Shown here: positions 1 to 8,217 of the stretch, one piece after another | How positions within the stretch are numbered: the first letter of the stretch is position 1 | Layout: every line of letters begins with the position of its first letter | Assembly: GCA_002898675.1 (NCBI GenBank) | Contig: BEHW01000024.1 | Coordinates: 1-21,704, forward strand | Origin: a bacterium HR20 | GTDB lineage: Bacteria; Bacteroidota; Ignavibacteria; Kapaibacteriales; NICIL-2 | DNA length: 21,704 nucleotides | Reading direction: 5' to 3' | Translations under genes and position numbers: made by a program | The notes under the pieces: model-generated | Seen by the model: the letters and a program-made list of their open reading frames with translations, nothing else | Database searches by the model: none | Told to the model about the DNA's origin: nothing

Positions 1-627
1 CGAAACGACCGAAATAACTCCGCAGGCGCCGCACGCAATGGCAGGGAGCGTGAGTGCATCATCGCCGCTATAGACTGCAAAGTGCGACGGTGCATCCCGA
101 AGGATTGCCTGCATCTGCTCGAGACTTCCCGATGCCTCTTTTGTCCCGATGATGCGCTCCGAAAGAACAGCGACCTCCAGTTGTGTTTCCGCGAGCATGT
201 TCACGCCAGTCCGCGGCGGAACGTTGTAGAGGATAATCCGCGCATCGGTATGGCGGATGAGTGCACGGTAGTGCTCGAGCAGACCGCGTTGCGTTGGTTT
301 GTTGTAGTAGGGCGTCACAACAAGCACCGCATCAACGCCAAGTTCGGTCGCTCGATTGGTCAGCTCGATGGTCGTCCGTGTGCTGTTTGTGCCAGTGCCG
401 GCGATCACCGGAACACGCCGATTGACCGCGAGCACAGTTCGCTCGATAACTTCCAGCCGTTCAGGAGTGCTCAGAGTTGCAGCTTCGCCTGTTGAACCGC
501 ACGGAACGAGTGCTTCGACTCCCTCGGCAATCTGAAATTCGATGAGCCGTTCCAGTGCCGAAAAATCAATACTGCCGTCGCTCCGGAATGGAGTAACAAG
601 TGCAGTGGCTGTTCCACGGAAAAGCAT
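1..627 (-). CDS. dapA: 4-hydroxy-tetrahydrodipicolinate synthase, 3' end off window
   Basis: Condenses pyruvate with aspartate semialdehyde, the first committed step of the diaminopimelate/lysine pathway, in the cytoplasm. I translated the minus strand from the ATG at 627; 209 residues are present and the frame stays open to base 1, so the C-terminal part (the family is about 290-300 aa) lies outside the window. Visible motifs: GSTGEAATL (residues 44-52), TPYYNKP (105-111), YNVPPRTG (134-141) with the catalytic Tyr134 and the substrate-binding Arg139, and GTKEASG (161-167) with Lys163 as the Schiff-base lysine. The usual first Thr of the GTTGE proton-relay motif is Ser here, a conservative change. 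It is the last visible gene of the minus-strand run, 34 bp after dnaG. No Shine-Dalgarno is seen. Close relatives (N-acetylneuraminate lyase, KDG aldolase) are less likely given the YNVPPRTG motif. Confidence 0.95.
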   Translation of the reverse strand, partial: MLFRGTATALVTPFRSDGSIDFSALERLIEFQIAEGVEALVPCGSTGEAATLSTPERLEVIERTVLAVNRRVPVIAGTGTNSTRTTIELTNRATELGVDAVLVVTPYYNKPTQRGLLEHYRALIRHTDARIILYNVPPRTGVNMLAETQLEVAVLSERIIGTKEASGSLEQMQAILRDAPSHFAVYSGDDALTLPAIACGACGVISVVS

Positions 628-661
628 TCGTTGTTGCTCAGTCGGTGTGACGAAAGCGAAA

Positions 662-2494
662 CTACGATGAACGCTTCTGGTACTCAGCGCGTAACTTCAG
701 GATCCGAGCAATTTCTTCTAGCAGCGCTCCGTTCTCGGGATCAGCCCTGAGTTGCTCGCTGAGCGCGTGCAATTGGCGCTCGAGCCTTCGATCTTCGAGT
801 TTGATGAGCGCATCATCGAGTATGCGTTGCCAGAGGCGATCGCGATTCAGTTCGACGCCGTGCTCGGACCAGCGCTCGCTTGGTTCTTCGCTGGAGAAGA
901 CGATCCATTCGGCAAGCTGGCGAGCCTGGTCGTCGAGCGGGAGCGTCGGAAGTGCTGCGCCGAGCGGCTCATCCCCTGGGTGGTTCCGGTGGTGCTCAGC
1001 CAGCGCGCGGAGAAGGTGCTCTGCAACGGGACTAAACAGTGTGGACGGCTCGAAGAGATAGTCGTCGAAAAGCACTGCTGCTACTGATCGCGAGAAGAGC
1101 ACAGCGCGCAGAAGCTCCAGCTCTTCGGGCAGGATAGGTGCTGGAGCTGCTGGTGGCAGCGGTTCTGGAGGAGGCGGCGCAACGTCCTGTGCTCGCTGCC
1201 CGAAGCGCTTCTTCGGTGTGGGTGGCAGTGACCAAAGCAGAAGCTCTCGCCGCACCCCGACGCGATCGGAGAATTCGCGGAAGAGGAGTTCGCGGTAGAG
1301 CTCATCGGGTGTGCTGGCAAGAATTTCTGCCAGCGCGCGAATTTCCATCGCCATCGCGTGTGGGTCGGACCAATCGGCGCGCGCTTTACTCCATGTGATG
1401 AGGAACTCGACAGGTGACAGACGCCGCTCAAGCAGCGCTTTCGTTGCATCGGCGCCTCGCCGTCGGACGAGGCTATCGGGGTCATCGCCCTCTGGCAAGA
1501 GGACGACCTCGACCCCAACGCCGCTGCGCAGTGCAAGGGTGAGCGCACGGTGCGCTGCATCCCGTCCGGCACGATCACCATCGAAGACAAGGACAATCCG
1601 ATTGGTGAATCGGCGTAAAACCTCCACGTGCTGCTCGGTCAGCGCTGTTCCGCTTGTTGCGACGGTGTGCTCCAGTCCGATTGCATGAAGCGCCAGCGCA
1701 TCCATGTACCCTTCGACGATGAGTACATGCTGCTTACGGAGAATCGCATGCCGTGCGCGGTCGAGTGCATAAAGTGTCGAGCTTTTGTCGTAGAGTGCTG
1801 ACTGCGGGGAGTTGATGTACTTGGGTTGATCAGGGTCCTCGCCGAGGTAGCGCCCTCCGAATCCGATGATCGTACCGAAAACGTTCGCGATTGGGAACAT
1901 TAGACGATGGCGGAATCGGTCGTACGCGGTGCCATCCTCCCGGCGGATGACCAAGCCAGCTTCGGCGAGAATTTCGAGCGAAAACCCGCGCTCTTGCATG
2001 CCTTGGAGCGTCGCATTCCACTGTGCGGGAGCATATCCCAGCCGAAAGCGTTCGATAATCTCGGCTGGCACCATCCGCTGGCGGAAAAAGTTCTGTGCAT
2101 CAGCGGAGTGTTGTGCTTGCATCTGGAACAGCTCACACGCTGCTTCCAGTGCAGCAATCACGCGGCGGCGATGTTCGAACGCCTGGCTCGAGTGCGCTGG
2201 CTCCTCTGGGATCGAGATCCCCACCTGGCTGGCAACATGGCGAACTGCTTCGGTAAAGCTCATGCCAGCGTACTCTTTGAGGAAGGTGAATACATCCCCG
2301 CTTTTGCCGCACCCAAAGCATTTGTAGATGCCCAGCGAAGGGCTGACGTTGAACGACGGTGTTTTCTCGTTGTGAAAGGGGCAGAGTCCGACGAAGTTTT
2401 TGCCTCGTTGACGGAGTTGGACATATTGCCCTATGACACCGACGATGTCGGCGCGTTGGCGAAGTTCGCTGATGAGTTCCTCAGGGATCGGCAC
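662..2494 (-). CDS. dnaG: DNA primase DnaG
   Basis: Makes RNA primers for lagging-strand synthesis at the replication fork. The 610-aa product has the three expected parts. The CHC2 zinc ribbon has Cys38, His41, Cys59 and Cys62. The primase core includes RFRHRLMFPI near 193-202 and a Toprim domain with Glu261 (LIVEGYMDAL) and the Asp305-x-Asp307 pair (VFDGDRAGRD) that bind the catalytic metals. The less conserved C-terminal part, about 430-610, is presumably the DnaB-helicase-binding domain and has a Pro-rich linker around 430-455. Length is normal for the family. The chosen start is a GTG at 2494, giving the usual 'IPEELI..LRQRADIVGVIG' N-terminus; no ATG suits this position better. It follows folK by 55 bp and precedes dapA by 34 bp. 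The usual macromolecular-synthesis neighbours rpsU and rpoD are not in view. Confidence 0.97.
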   Translation of the reverse strand: MPIPEELISELRQRADIVGVIGQYVQLRQRGKNFVGLCPFHNEKTPSFNVSPSLGIYKCFGCGKSGDVFTFLKEYAGMSFTEAVRHVASQVGISIPEEPAHSSQAFEHRRRVIAALEAACELFQMQAQHSADAQNFFRQRMVPAEIIERFRLGYAPAQWNATLQGMQERGFSLEILAEAGLVIRREDGTAYDRFRHRLMFPIANVFGTIIGFGGRYLGEDPDQPKYINSPQSALYDKSSTLYALDRARHAILRKQHVLIVEGYMDALALHAIGLEHTVATSGTALTEQHVEVLRRFTNRIVLVFDGDRAGRDAAHRALTLALRSGVGVEVVLLPEGDDPDSLVRRRGADATKALLERRLSPVEFLITWSKARADWSDPHAMAMEIRALAEILASTPDELYRELLFREFSDRVGVRRELLLWSLPPTPKKRFGQRAQDVAPPPPEPLPPAAPAPILPEELELLRAVLFSRSVAAVLFDDYLFEPSTLFSPVAEHLLRALAEHHRNHPGDEPLGAALPTLPLDDQARQLAEWIVFSSEEPSERWSEHGVELNRDRLWQRILDDALIKLEDRRLERQLHALSEQLRADPENGALLEEIARILKLRAEYQKRSS

Positions 2495-2549
2495 AGTCAG
2501 TTTCCAGCGACGGTGGTGGGTGCAAAAATGGCCTTGCGTTGGCGAAAGT

Positions 2550-3101
2550 CTAATCGCTGCTGTTGAGGGCGATGGTTTCAGGGAAAAGTCGTTCCTCGAT
2601 CTGGCGTAGTGGTGGCTCTGCCTTCACTGTGGCAGCAAGTTCCCCAATTGTTCGCCCAGTGCCCGGGAAGATCCAGTCCGAAGCGATTGCTCGTGCAGGA
2701 AGAAGAACGAACGCTCGTTTGAGTGCTCGTGGGTGTGGGATTTCCAACTCAGACGTTCGCAGAACGAGGTCACCATAGAGGATGATGTCCACGTCAATTT
2801 CGCGCTGATGCCAGCGTGGGCGCGGCTGGCGGCCAAGTTCGACTTCCAGGGCTTTGAGGCAGGAATGAAGCTGAGCCGGTGGAAGTGATGTCGTTCCTGT
2901 CAGGCAACAATTGAGGAAGTCAGGTTGTTCGCTGTAGCCGAGCGGAGCGGATTCGTAGATCGGCGAGCAGCGGATACGGTCGAGGTATCCTCGTTCGACG
3001 ATCGCAGCCGTTGCGGCGCGCAGGTATCCAATCCGATCGCCGAGGTTGCTGCCGAGAGCAAGAAGGACGCGCACTGCTATTGATGACGATGCGATCTCCA
3101 T
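2550..3101 (-). CDS. folK: HPPK, 6-hydroxymethyl-7,8-dihydropterin pyrophosphokinase
   Basis: Transfers pyrophosphate from ATP to 6-hydroxymethyl-dihydropterin, the step before dihydropteroate synthase in folate synthesis. The 183-aa protein shows the N-terminal LALGSNLGDR motif (14-23), the pterin-binding 'YESAPLGYSEQPDFLNCC' segment (49-66) and the signature RWHQREIDVDIILYGD (96-111) with the metal-binding Asp103 and Asp105, then IPHPRALKRAFVLLPA. Length is typical or slightly long. The ATG at 3101 lies inside the 3' end of folB (25-bp overlap). Translation could instead begin a few codons later, since the conserved part starts at about residue 10. folB directly upstream carries out the previous pathway step, so coupled expression is likely. 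folP and folE are not in the window. Confidence 0.96.
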   Translation of the reverse strand: MEIASSSIAVRVLLALGSNLGDRIGYLRAATAAIVERGYLDRIRCSPIYESAPLGYSEQPDFLNCCLTGTTSLPPAQLHSCLKALEVELGRQPRPRWHQREIDVDIILYGDLVLRTSELEIPHPRALKRAFVLLPARAIASDWIFPGTGRTIGELAATVKAEPPLRQIEERLFPETIALNSSD

Positions 3102-3454
3102 TCTGCCTCGACGTAATCAACAACCATTCCTGCAGGGACAGTCCGCTTACGGACGCGGATACAGACGGTCTGAACTTGATCGAAGCGTTCTAAAATCGCA
3201 TCTGCAACATCACGCGCGAGTGTCTCGATCAAGCGCCGCCGCTTTGCACTGACGGCATCTGCAATGCATGCCATCACATCAGCATAGTTGACGGCACGGG
3301 GAAGTTCATCACGAGCAATCGCTGCGCTGGCGTCGTAGTAGAGTTCGGCATCCACTTCGTAGCGGCCACCGAGCTGTTGCTCTTCATTGGACACACCGTG
3401 GTAAGAGTAGAGCTGGAGATTCGCGATAGTGAGCTTTGCAAGGTTTCCCATCAT
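3077..3454 (-). CDS. folB: Dihydroneopterin aldolase
   Basis: Cleaves 7,8-dihydroneopterin to 6-hydroxymethyl-dihydropterin and glycolaldehyde, supplying the substrate of the adjacent folK product. The 125-aa length is normal. Family marks are YHGVSNEEQQLGGRYEVD (18-35) with the conserved His/Gly and Glu, NYAD with Tyr57, the LIETLARDVA helix with Glu77, and the late conserved lysine in VRKRTVP (Lys103). The ATG at 3454 overlaps the ptsI stop codon as ATGA; a second ATG follows immediately at 3451. The 3' end overlaps folK by 25 bp, so ptsI-folB-folK look translationally coupled. No Shine-Dalgarno is present. Confidence 0.95.
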   Translation of the reverse strand: MMGNLAKLTIANLQLYSYHGVSNEEQQLGGRYEVDAELYYDASAAIARDELPRAVNYADVMACIADAVSAKRRRLIETLARDVADAILERFDQVQTVCIRVRKRTVPAGMVVDYVEAEWRSHRHQ

Positions 3455-5187
3455 GGGGACGAGTGCTGATGATTCAACAATGCGCGAACGGCTGCAGAGT
3501 CACTGGCTGCAAGCGCTTGCGCAAGCAGCTGCTCCGCTTGGGCAGCATTGATGGTGCTAATTTTTTCCTTCAGTGCGGGGATGGATGTCGGGGCCACGCT
3601 GAGTGCACTGATGCCGAGCCCAACAAGCAGCTCCGTTGCCGAAGGGAACGTTGCCAAATCACCGCAGAGCTCGGCATGAATTCCTCTGCGCTTTGCTGCA
3701 GAAACGATCATCTGGAGGAGCCGCAGCACAGCCGGGTGAAGCTGATCGAAAAGGTATGCCACCAGATTACTCGTTCGGTCTGCTGCGAGAGTGTACTGCG
3801 TTAAGTCATTGGTGCCGATGCTAAAAAATGCTACATGCCCAGCAAGCTGATCTGCAAGGAGTGCAGCAGCAGGAGTTTCGACCATGATCCCAAGAGGGAT
3901 GTGTTCATCGAACGACTCTCGATTATCGCGGAGTTCTTGCTTTGCTGTTTCAAGCAACGAAAGCAGAGTCTCCACTTCTTCCGCTGTGGTCACCATTGGG
4001 GCAAGGAGCCGTACCGTCCGCTGCACAGAGGCGCGAAGGATTGCCCTCAACTGTGCACGAAGCAAGTCGTGGCGTTGGAGGAGAAAGCGCAGTCCACGCA
4101 GTCCGAGTGCAGGATTGGGTTCATGCGGCATGCCCCCGATTGCCTTATCGCTGCCAAGATCGAAGATGCGGAGCGTGACAGGCTTCGGATATGCCCGCTC
4201 AACAATGGCACGGTACCATGCAGTTTGCTCCTGTTCGCTGGGGAAATGGCGCAAGCGCACCAGCAGTAGTTCCGTCCGGACAAGGCCAATGCCATCGGCA
4301 CCCTGTGCCATCGCATTGGGAACCTCGTCGGGAGAATCTACGGAGGCATAGACTGGAATTGCAACTCCGTCGGTCGTTGTCGCAATTCCTGTGTGGGATG
4401 TGCGATGTTCTACCCGTGTATCGCGGAGCGCTCGATAGTGCTCGGCGGTGGTTTCATCCGGTGAGGCGATCACCAGTCCTCTTGTGCCGTCAACGATGAG
4501 TTGGACATTGTCGTCGAGCAGTCGAGTTGCATTGCGAATGCCGATGACGGCAGGGATACCGAGCGTTCGAGCGACGATGCACGCGTGGCTGGAAATGCCG
4601 CCGACCTCGGTCACGATACCTTGGGCGCCCTCATCGTAGTACTGCAGAACATCCGAGGCAAGCAGCGATGGGGCGACAATGATCGCACCACGCAACGACC
4701 CCGTGGTAGGTGGCGGACTGAGGAGAGCAGCCAAGAGCTTCTGCCGAATGTTCTCTAAGTCGTAGCGCCGCTCGCGAATGAATGGATCACTTGCACTGGC
4801 AAGCGCGTGGATGTGGGCATCATAGGCAGTGCTGACGGCAACTTCGGCGGGCATGCCTTCGCCGAGAATACGATTGCTGATGGTCTGCTCGATCGCTGGA
4901 TCGCTCACGATCAGCTCGTAAGATTCGACAATTGCGTGTGCATCGGGGAGCGTACCAGCGGCAAGGTTCATCCCAGCACGAATAGCCTCGAGCAATAGTT
5001 GGCGAGCATGGTGGTATCGCTCCAGATGGTATGGGCGCTCCGGTGGTGGCACAATACGCCAGTGGAGCAAACGCTCCTGTGGTGCGCGGAGGATGACCGC
5101 ATGCCCGACGGCAATACCGTGGGAAGCGGCAATGCCCTGGAATCGGAGTGAGGGGGATCTCTTTAGTCCTCCGGCGTCGCTATCCAT
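3451..5187 (-). CDS. ptsI: PTS enzyme I, phosphoenolpyruvate-protein phosphotransferase
   Basis: Takes phosphate from phosphoenolpyruvate and passes it to HPr, starting the PTS phosphorelay. The 578 residues match the usual length of sugar-type EI, without the N-terminal GAF domain of the nitrogen-type enzyme. In order: an N-terminal helical HPr-binding region; the swivelling phosphohistidine domain with GGISSHACIVAR (196-207) and phospho-acceptor His201; and the C-terminal PEP-binding barrel with GLVRTELLL (301-309), MVETPAAALLAD (435-446), SIGTNDLTQYTLAADR (456-471) and the catalytic Cys508 in ELCGDLA. It lies 14 bp after HPr and overlaps folB by 4 bp (ATGA). No EII permease component is within reach, so the substrate, if any, cannot be inferred; the pair may serve regulation rather than sugar uptake. 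Confidence 0.96.
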   Translation of the reverse strand: MDSDAGGLKRSPSLRFQGIAASHGIAVGHAVILRAPQERLLHWRIVPPPERPYHLERYHHARQLLLEAIRAGMNLAAGTLPDAHAIVESYELIVSDPAIEQTISNRILGEGMPAEVAVSTAYDAHIHALASASDPFIRERRYDLENIRQKLLAALLSPPPTTGSLRGAIIVAPSLLASDVLQYYDEGAQGIVTEVGGISSHACIVARTLGIPAVIGIRNATRLLDDNVQLIVDGTRGLVIASPDETTAEHYRALRDTRVEHRTSHTGIATTTDGVAIPVYASVDSPDEVPNAMAQGADGIGLVRTELLLVRLRHFPSEQEQTAWYRAIVERAYPKPVTLRIFDLGSDKAIGGMPHEPNPALGLRGLRFLLQRHDLLRAQLRAILRASVQRTVRLLAPMVTTAEEVETLLSLLETAKQELRDNRESFDEHIPLGIMVETPAAALLADQLAGHVAFFSIGTNDLTQYTLAADRTSNLVAYLFDQLHPAVLRLLQMIVSAAKRRGIHAELCGDLATFPSATELLVGLGISALSVAPTSIPALKEKISTINAAQAEQLLAQALAASDSAAVRALLNHQHSSP

Positions 5188-5201
5188 TGGTGGAGTGCGC
5201 G

Positions 5202-5474
5202 TTAGAGTGGTTCGCCAAAGCCGGTTTCGAAAAGCTCGGCGATAGCTTCAGCAGCTTGCTCTTCGTCCGGTCCGGAAACGATGAGCTTGAGCGTGGTCCC
5301 TTGTGCAGCAGCAAGCGTCATGACGCCAATGATGCTCTTGGCGTTGATGCGCATGTGGTCGTCGCTTTCGAGGTAGATGTCGGACGCAAACTGAGCAGCG
5401 CGTTTGACAATCATTGCAGCCGGGCGGGTATGCAGCCCTGCTCGATTTCGGACGACGACGGTACGTTCAACCAT
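5202..5474 (-). CDS. ptsH: Phosphocarrier protein HPr
   Basis: Small carrier that receives phosphate from EI on a histidine and hands it to EII components. I chose the ATG at 5474 rather than an upstream start at 5516. It gives a 90-aa protein with the phospho-acceptor at exactly His15 (NRAGLHTRPA, 10-19), as in classical HPr, and it avoids overlap with sua5. The regulatory serine is also present, as Ser47 in INAKSIIGVM (43-52), and is the site phosphorylated by HPr kinase in lineages that have that enzyme. It precedes ptsI by 14 bp, the usual ptsH-ptsI order. No HPr kinase gene is in the window. No Shine-Dalgarno is seen. Confidence 0.94.
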   Translation of the reverse strand: MVERTVVVRNRAGLHTRPAAMIVKRAAQFASDIYLESDDHMRINAKSIIGVMTLAAAQGTTLKLIVSGPDEEQAAEAIAELFETGFGEPL

Positions 5475-5509
5475 AGTGCAGTCGAGCATGTGCAGCGGTG
5501 TAGAATCGT

Positions 5510-6487
5510 TCAACACATCGGTGGTGTATTATCGGTACGTTGCGCCGAAACTGCGGCCTTCTCTATCCGGTTCATCAGCGCACGGTCTGCGCGGACATCG
5601 GGAGTAATCAACACGTAGATCGCTGGCACTTGTTCGCGGTCAGCACGGCGGAACTCATCGTAGAGTGTCTGGCGCGTCAAGAGTCGCGCTCGAATGCGAT
5701 CGCTTTCCACTGGCGCTGTCGTCAGCACAAGTGCACCGGTTGGGATAGTCTCGAGCGAGTCGGTCAAAAATACGGGAGTGCGCGGGGCATAGTGGCGATA
5801 CTTCATGCCTGGCGCGATCGGAGCCCCAGTGCCACTGTGGGATGCAAGTGGAGGCTCATAGCCCAGGATCTCCGCCAGGTCAGCGGCTTCGATAGCGCCA
5901 GGACGAACGATGGTGGCTGGCTCCGCAGTTAGATTGAGCACTGTTGACTCGATACCAATTGCGCACGGTCCGGCATCGAGGATGGCTGCAATGCTCCCGC
6001 CAAGGTCTTCGAGAACGTGCTCTGCGCGTGTTGGACTCGGTCTGCCGGATTGGTTCGCTGAAGGCGCAACCACAGGTTCACCTGCAAGAGCAATCAGGCG
6101 GCGTGTTACCTCCAGAGCGGGGATACGGACCGCCACACTTGGCAACCCTGCGCTCACGATGGAAGGTACCCTCGGATGCCGATGGAGCACAAGCGTCAGT
6201 GGGCCAGGTGCAAATCGCTCCAACAATCGCCATGCAACGATGGGAATATCCGTTGCGACCAGTTCGATGTCGCTTGCCGTTGCACAGTGAACGATGAGTG
6301 GATTGTCCATCGGCCGACCCTTGACGCGAAAAATTTCTTCGATTGCACTCGGCATGAATGCACGTGCCGCCAGGCCGTAGACCGTCTCAGTTGGAATTGC
6401 AACAAGCTTCCCTGCAGCAAGGAGCGTTGCTGCGCGCTGTACATCGGCAGGATTCGATGCGTCGAGATGGAGTGTGTCGAGTAGCAT
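5510..6487 (-). CDS. sua5: L-threonylcarbamoyladenylate synthase, Sua5-type (YrdC plus Sua5 domain)
   Basis: Makes threonylcarbamoyl-AMP from threonine, bicarbonate and ATP, the first step of the t6A37 modification of tRNAs that read ANN codons. The YrdC domain spans about 1-205, with IPTETVYGLA (31-40), KGRPMDNPL (56-64), APGPLTLVL (93-101), PSANQSG (142-148) and IESTVLNL (179-186). The conserved Sua5 linker APGMKYRHYAP (225-235) leads into a C-terminal Sua5 domain, which separates it from the shorter TsaC. The chosen start is the ATG at 6487, forming TGATG with the stop of the upstream lipoprotein gene; an in-frame GTG lies at 6502. The product is 325 aa, normal for Sua5. It is followed after 35 bp by the HPr gene. 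Confidence 0.95.
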   Translation of the reverse strand: MLLDTLHLDASNPADVQRAATLLAAGKLVAIPTETVYGLAARAFMPSAIEEIFRVKGRPMDNPLIVHCATASDIELVATDIPIVAWRLLERFAPGPLTLVLHRHPRVPSIVSAGLPSVAVRIPALEVTRRLIALAGEPVVAPSANQSGRPSPTRAEHVLEDLGGSIAAILDAGPCAIGIESTVLNLTAEPATIVRPGAIEAADLAEILGYEPPLASHSGTGAPIAPGMKYRHYAPRTPVFLTDSLETIPTGALVLTTAPVESDRIRARLLTRQTLYDEFRRADREQVPAIYVLITPDVRADRALMNRIEKAAVSAQRTDNTPPMC

Positions 6488-8217
6488 CACCAGGCGAACC
6501 ACACGTGTTTGAGAACTGGTCGTGCCATTGCATCGAGCGGATAGTTCCGTACGTACGGCTGCAGGAGGCGGTAGTGCGTCTCGTAGAAGAGCATCGCTGC
6601 TGGCGAATCCCTCATGATACGCTGCTCAGCCTCGCGGTAGAGTGCGTAGCGCACGCGTGCATCGGTCAACGATGCTGCCTTCTGGAGAAGTGCCGTTACT
6701 GTGTCGTTGCGGTAGCGTGTGCTATTTGGGTAGCTCGGTGCGTGTGTGTCGTCGGGGACGAAGCTGCCGTCGAAGAGGCTCAGGTAGTTTTCAACGTCGG
6801 GGTAATCTCCATACCATCGGGTGCCCCACATGGCCAGCTGTCCGCGCTCAGCCAAGTCGAGGAATTGCGCAAACTGAATGACCTCGATGCGTAGCTCAAT
6901 ACCAAGGTGTTCGGCGAGCATGCTCTGGATGGCTTCGGCAACTTGGAGAAGGCGTGGCTCCGGGTACACGTGGAGCACCAGAGGTTGTGGCACTGCGCGG
7001 CATTGGCTCAGTAATGCCCGCCCGCGGACAGGATCGAAGTGATAGCCCTCGATCTGCGTGATGTCGTATCCAGGGAGGACGGGCGGTGTTACACCGTGCG
7101 TTGCAGCAGCCCACGGGGAGTTCCGCAACACATAGCGTACAATCCGCTCGCGATCGATTGCCCAGGAAATTGCTTGTCGGAGCGCTCGGTCGGAGAATGG
7201 GGGGCGCGAGCAGTTGAAATCAATGAACCATGTCAGCAGTGCGGGCTTGGCTTGGAGGTGGAAAGGATAGCCTGCTCGCAGCTGACGCGTCGTTGGGTCA
7301 ATGAGTACATCGAAAAGCTCGGTCGGGATCGAGTACGACTCCTCCAGCTGCCCGTCGAGAAATTGCTGGAGCTGGACTTTATCGTCCTTGATGAACGTGA
7401 TCAAGAGCGAGTCGAGGTAGGGAAGTGCATTACCCCACTGGTCGCGCTGCCAGTAGTGCTCGTTGCGGACCAAGAGCATGCCGTAGTCATCTTTCCACCA
7501 AACAAGGCGGAATGGTCCGGTGCCCACAGGATGCCGGAAAAAGTTCGCACCGTAGAACTCTACCGCCTCCCGGGGAACGATGCACCCGAATGCATTTGCC
7601 AGCTGCAACAGGAATGGTGTGTAGGGACGCTCCAGCTCGATGATGACTGTTGAATCGTCGGCAGCAGTGATGCCTTCAATCGCAGTTACTGTGGTGTCAC
7701 CTGTAGCACGTGCAGTGTAGAAGCGCGTGGCGCCACGGACCTTGTCCTTGAAAATCCAAAACGCGGTTGTCTTCGCCAGTGGATCGCACGCACGGGTGAG
7801 AGAGTACACCACATCGGCGGCAGTCATGTGCCGTCCGATACCGCCAGGGAAGCATGGGTCATCGTGGAATCGAACATCTGTGCGGAGATGGAACGTGTAG
7901 CGTTTCCCGTCGGCGGAAATTTCCCACCGGCGCGCAAGTTCCGGTTGTGGGCGCAGGAGTGAATCGAACGTGACAAGGCGATCGTAGAGCTGGAGAGCAA
8001 TGTCATCGGCCAGCTTACTGGTGATCAAGACAGGGTCGAGACCGTTTGGATTGCCACGCAGCATGTTGATGTGGTATGTCCCGCCATAATGAATCGCACC
8101 GCGCGCTGGACGAAGCGTATGTGTGGGAGTATGCTGCTTACAGCTCCAGAGTGCTAAGGCGATGACAAGCGCGAGCGCAGCGCTCTGTCTTACGCTGTTG
8201 CGCGTGCGAGCACGCAT
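6487..8217 (-). CDS. ABC-type peptide/solute-binding lipoprotein (SBP family 5)
   Basis: Extracytoplasmic binding protein of the DppA/OppA type. From the ATG at 8217 the 576-aa product opens with a lipoprotein signal peptide: basic n-region RARTRNSVR, hydrophobic core from about 12-24 and a lipobox ending LWSC with Cys26 as lipidation site. The family-5 fold follows: an N-terminal 'GGTYHINMLRG.PNGLDPV' start, YDRLVTFDS with 'RRWEISADGKRYTFHLR' (the common 'W..S.DG..Y.F.LR' pattern), a VGTGPFRLVWW segment, and LRQAISWAIDRERIVRYVL in the second lobe. The reading frame stays open upstream to 8802, but that part lies on gatA and is not coding. It overlaps the gatA end by 28 bp and sua5 by one base. 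No permease or ATPase genes adjoin it, so its transporter must be encoded elsewhere. The ligand is unknown. Confidence 0.9.
   Translation of the reverse strand: MRARTRNSVRQSAALALVIALALWSCKQHTPTHTLRPARGAIHYGGTYHINMLRGNPNGLDPVLITSKLADDIALQLYDRLVTFDSLLRPQPELARRWEISADGKRYTFHLRTDVRFHDDPCFPGGIGRHMTAADVVYSLTRACDPLAKTTAFWIFKDKVRGATRFYTARATGDTTVTAIEGITAADDSTVIIELERPYTPFLLQLANAFGCIVPREAVEFYGANFFRHPVGTGPFRLVWWKDDYGMLLVRNEHYWQRDQWGNALPYLDSLLITFIKDDKVQLQQFLDGQLEESYSIPTELFDVLIDPTTRQLRAGYPFHLQAKPALLTWFIDFNCSRPPFSDRALRQAISWAIDRERIVRYVLRNSPWAAATHGVTPPVLPGYDITQIEGYHFDPVRGRALLSQCRAVPQPLVLHVYPEPRLLQVAEAIQSMLAEHLGIELRIEVIQFAQFLDLAERGQLAMWGTRWYGDYPDVENYLSLFDGSFVPDDTHAPSYPNSTRYRNDTVTALLQKAASLTDARVRYALYREAEQRIMRDSPAAMLFYETHYRLLQPYVRNYPLDAMARPVLKHVWFAW

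Noticed and set aside
82..495. Plus-strand open frame of 137 codons
   Set aside because: It lies opposite dapA, whose translated product has all the family motifs; the plus-strand frame has no recognisable domain.
2495..2549. Terminator between folK and dnaG (GCC...GGC before TTTTT on the minus strand)
   Set aside because: The stem is only three to four pairs, too weak to support a call.
1907..2566. Plus-strand open frame of 219 codons
   Set aside because: It is antisense to dnaG, whose zinc and Toprim motifs are intact; high GC creates long shadow frames.
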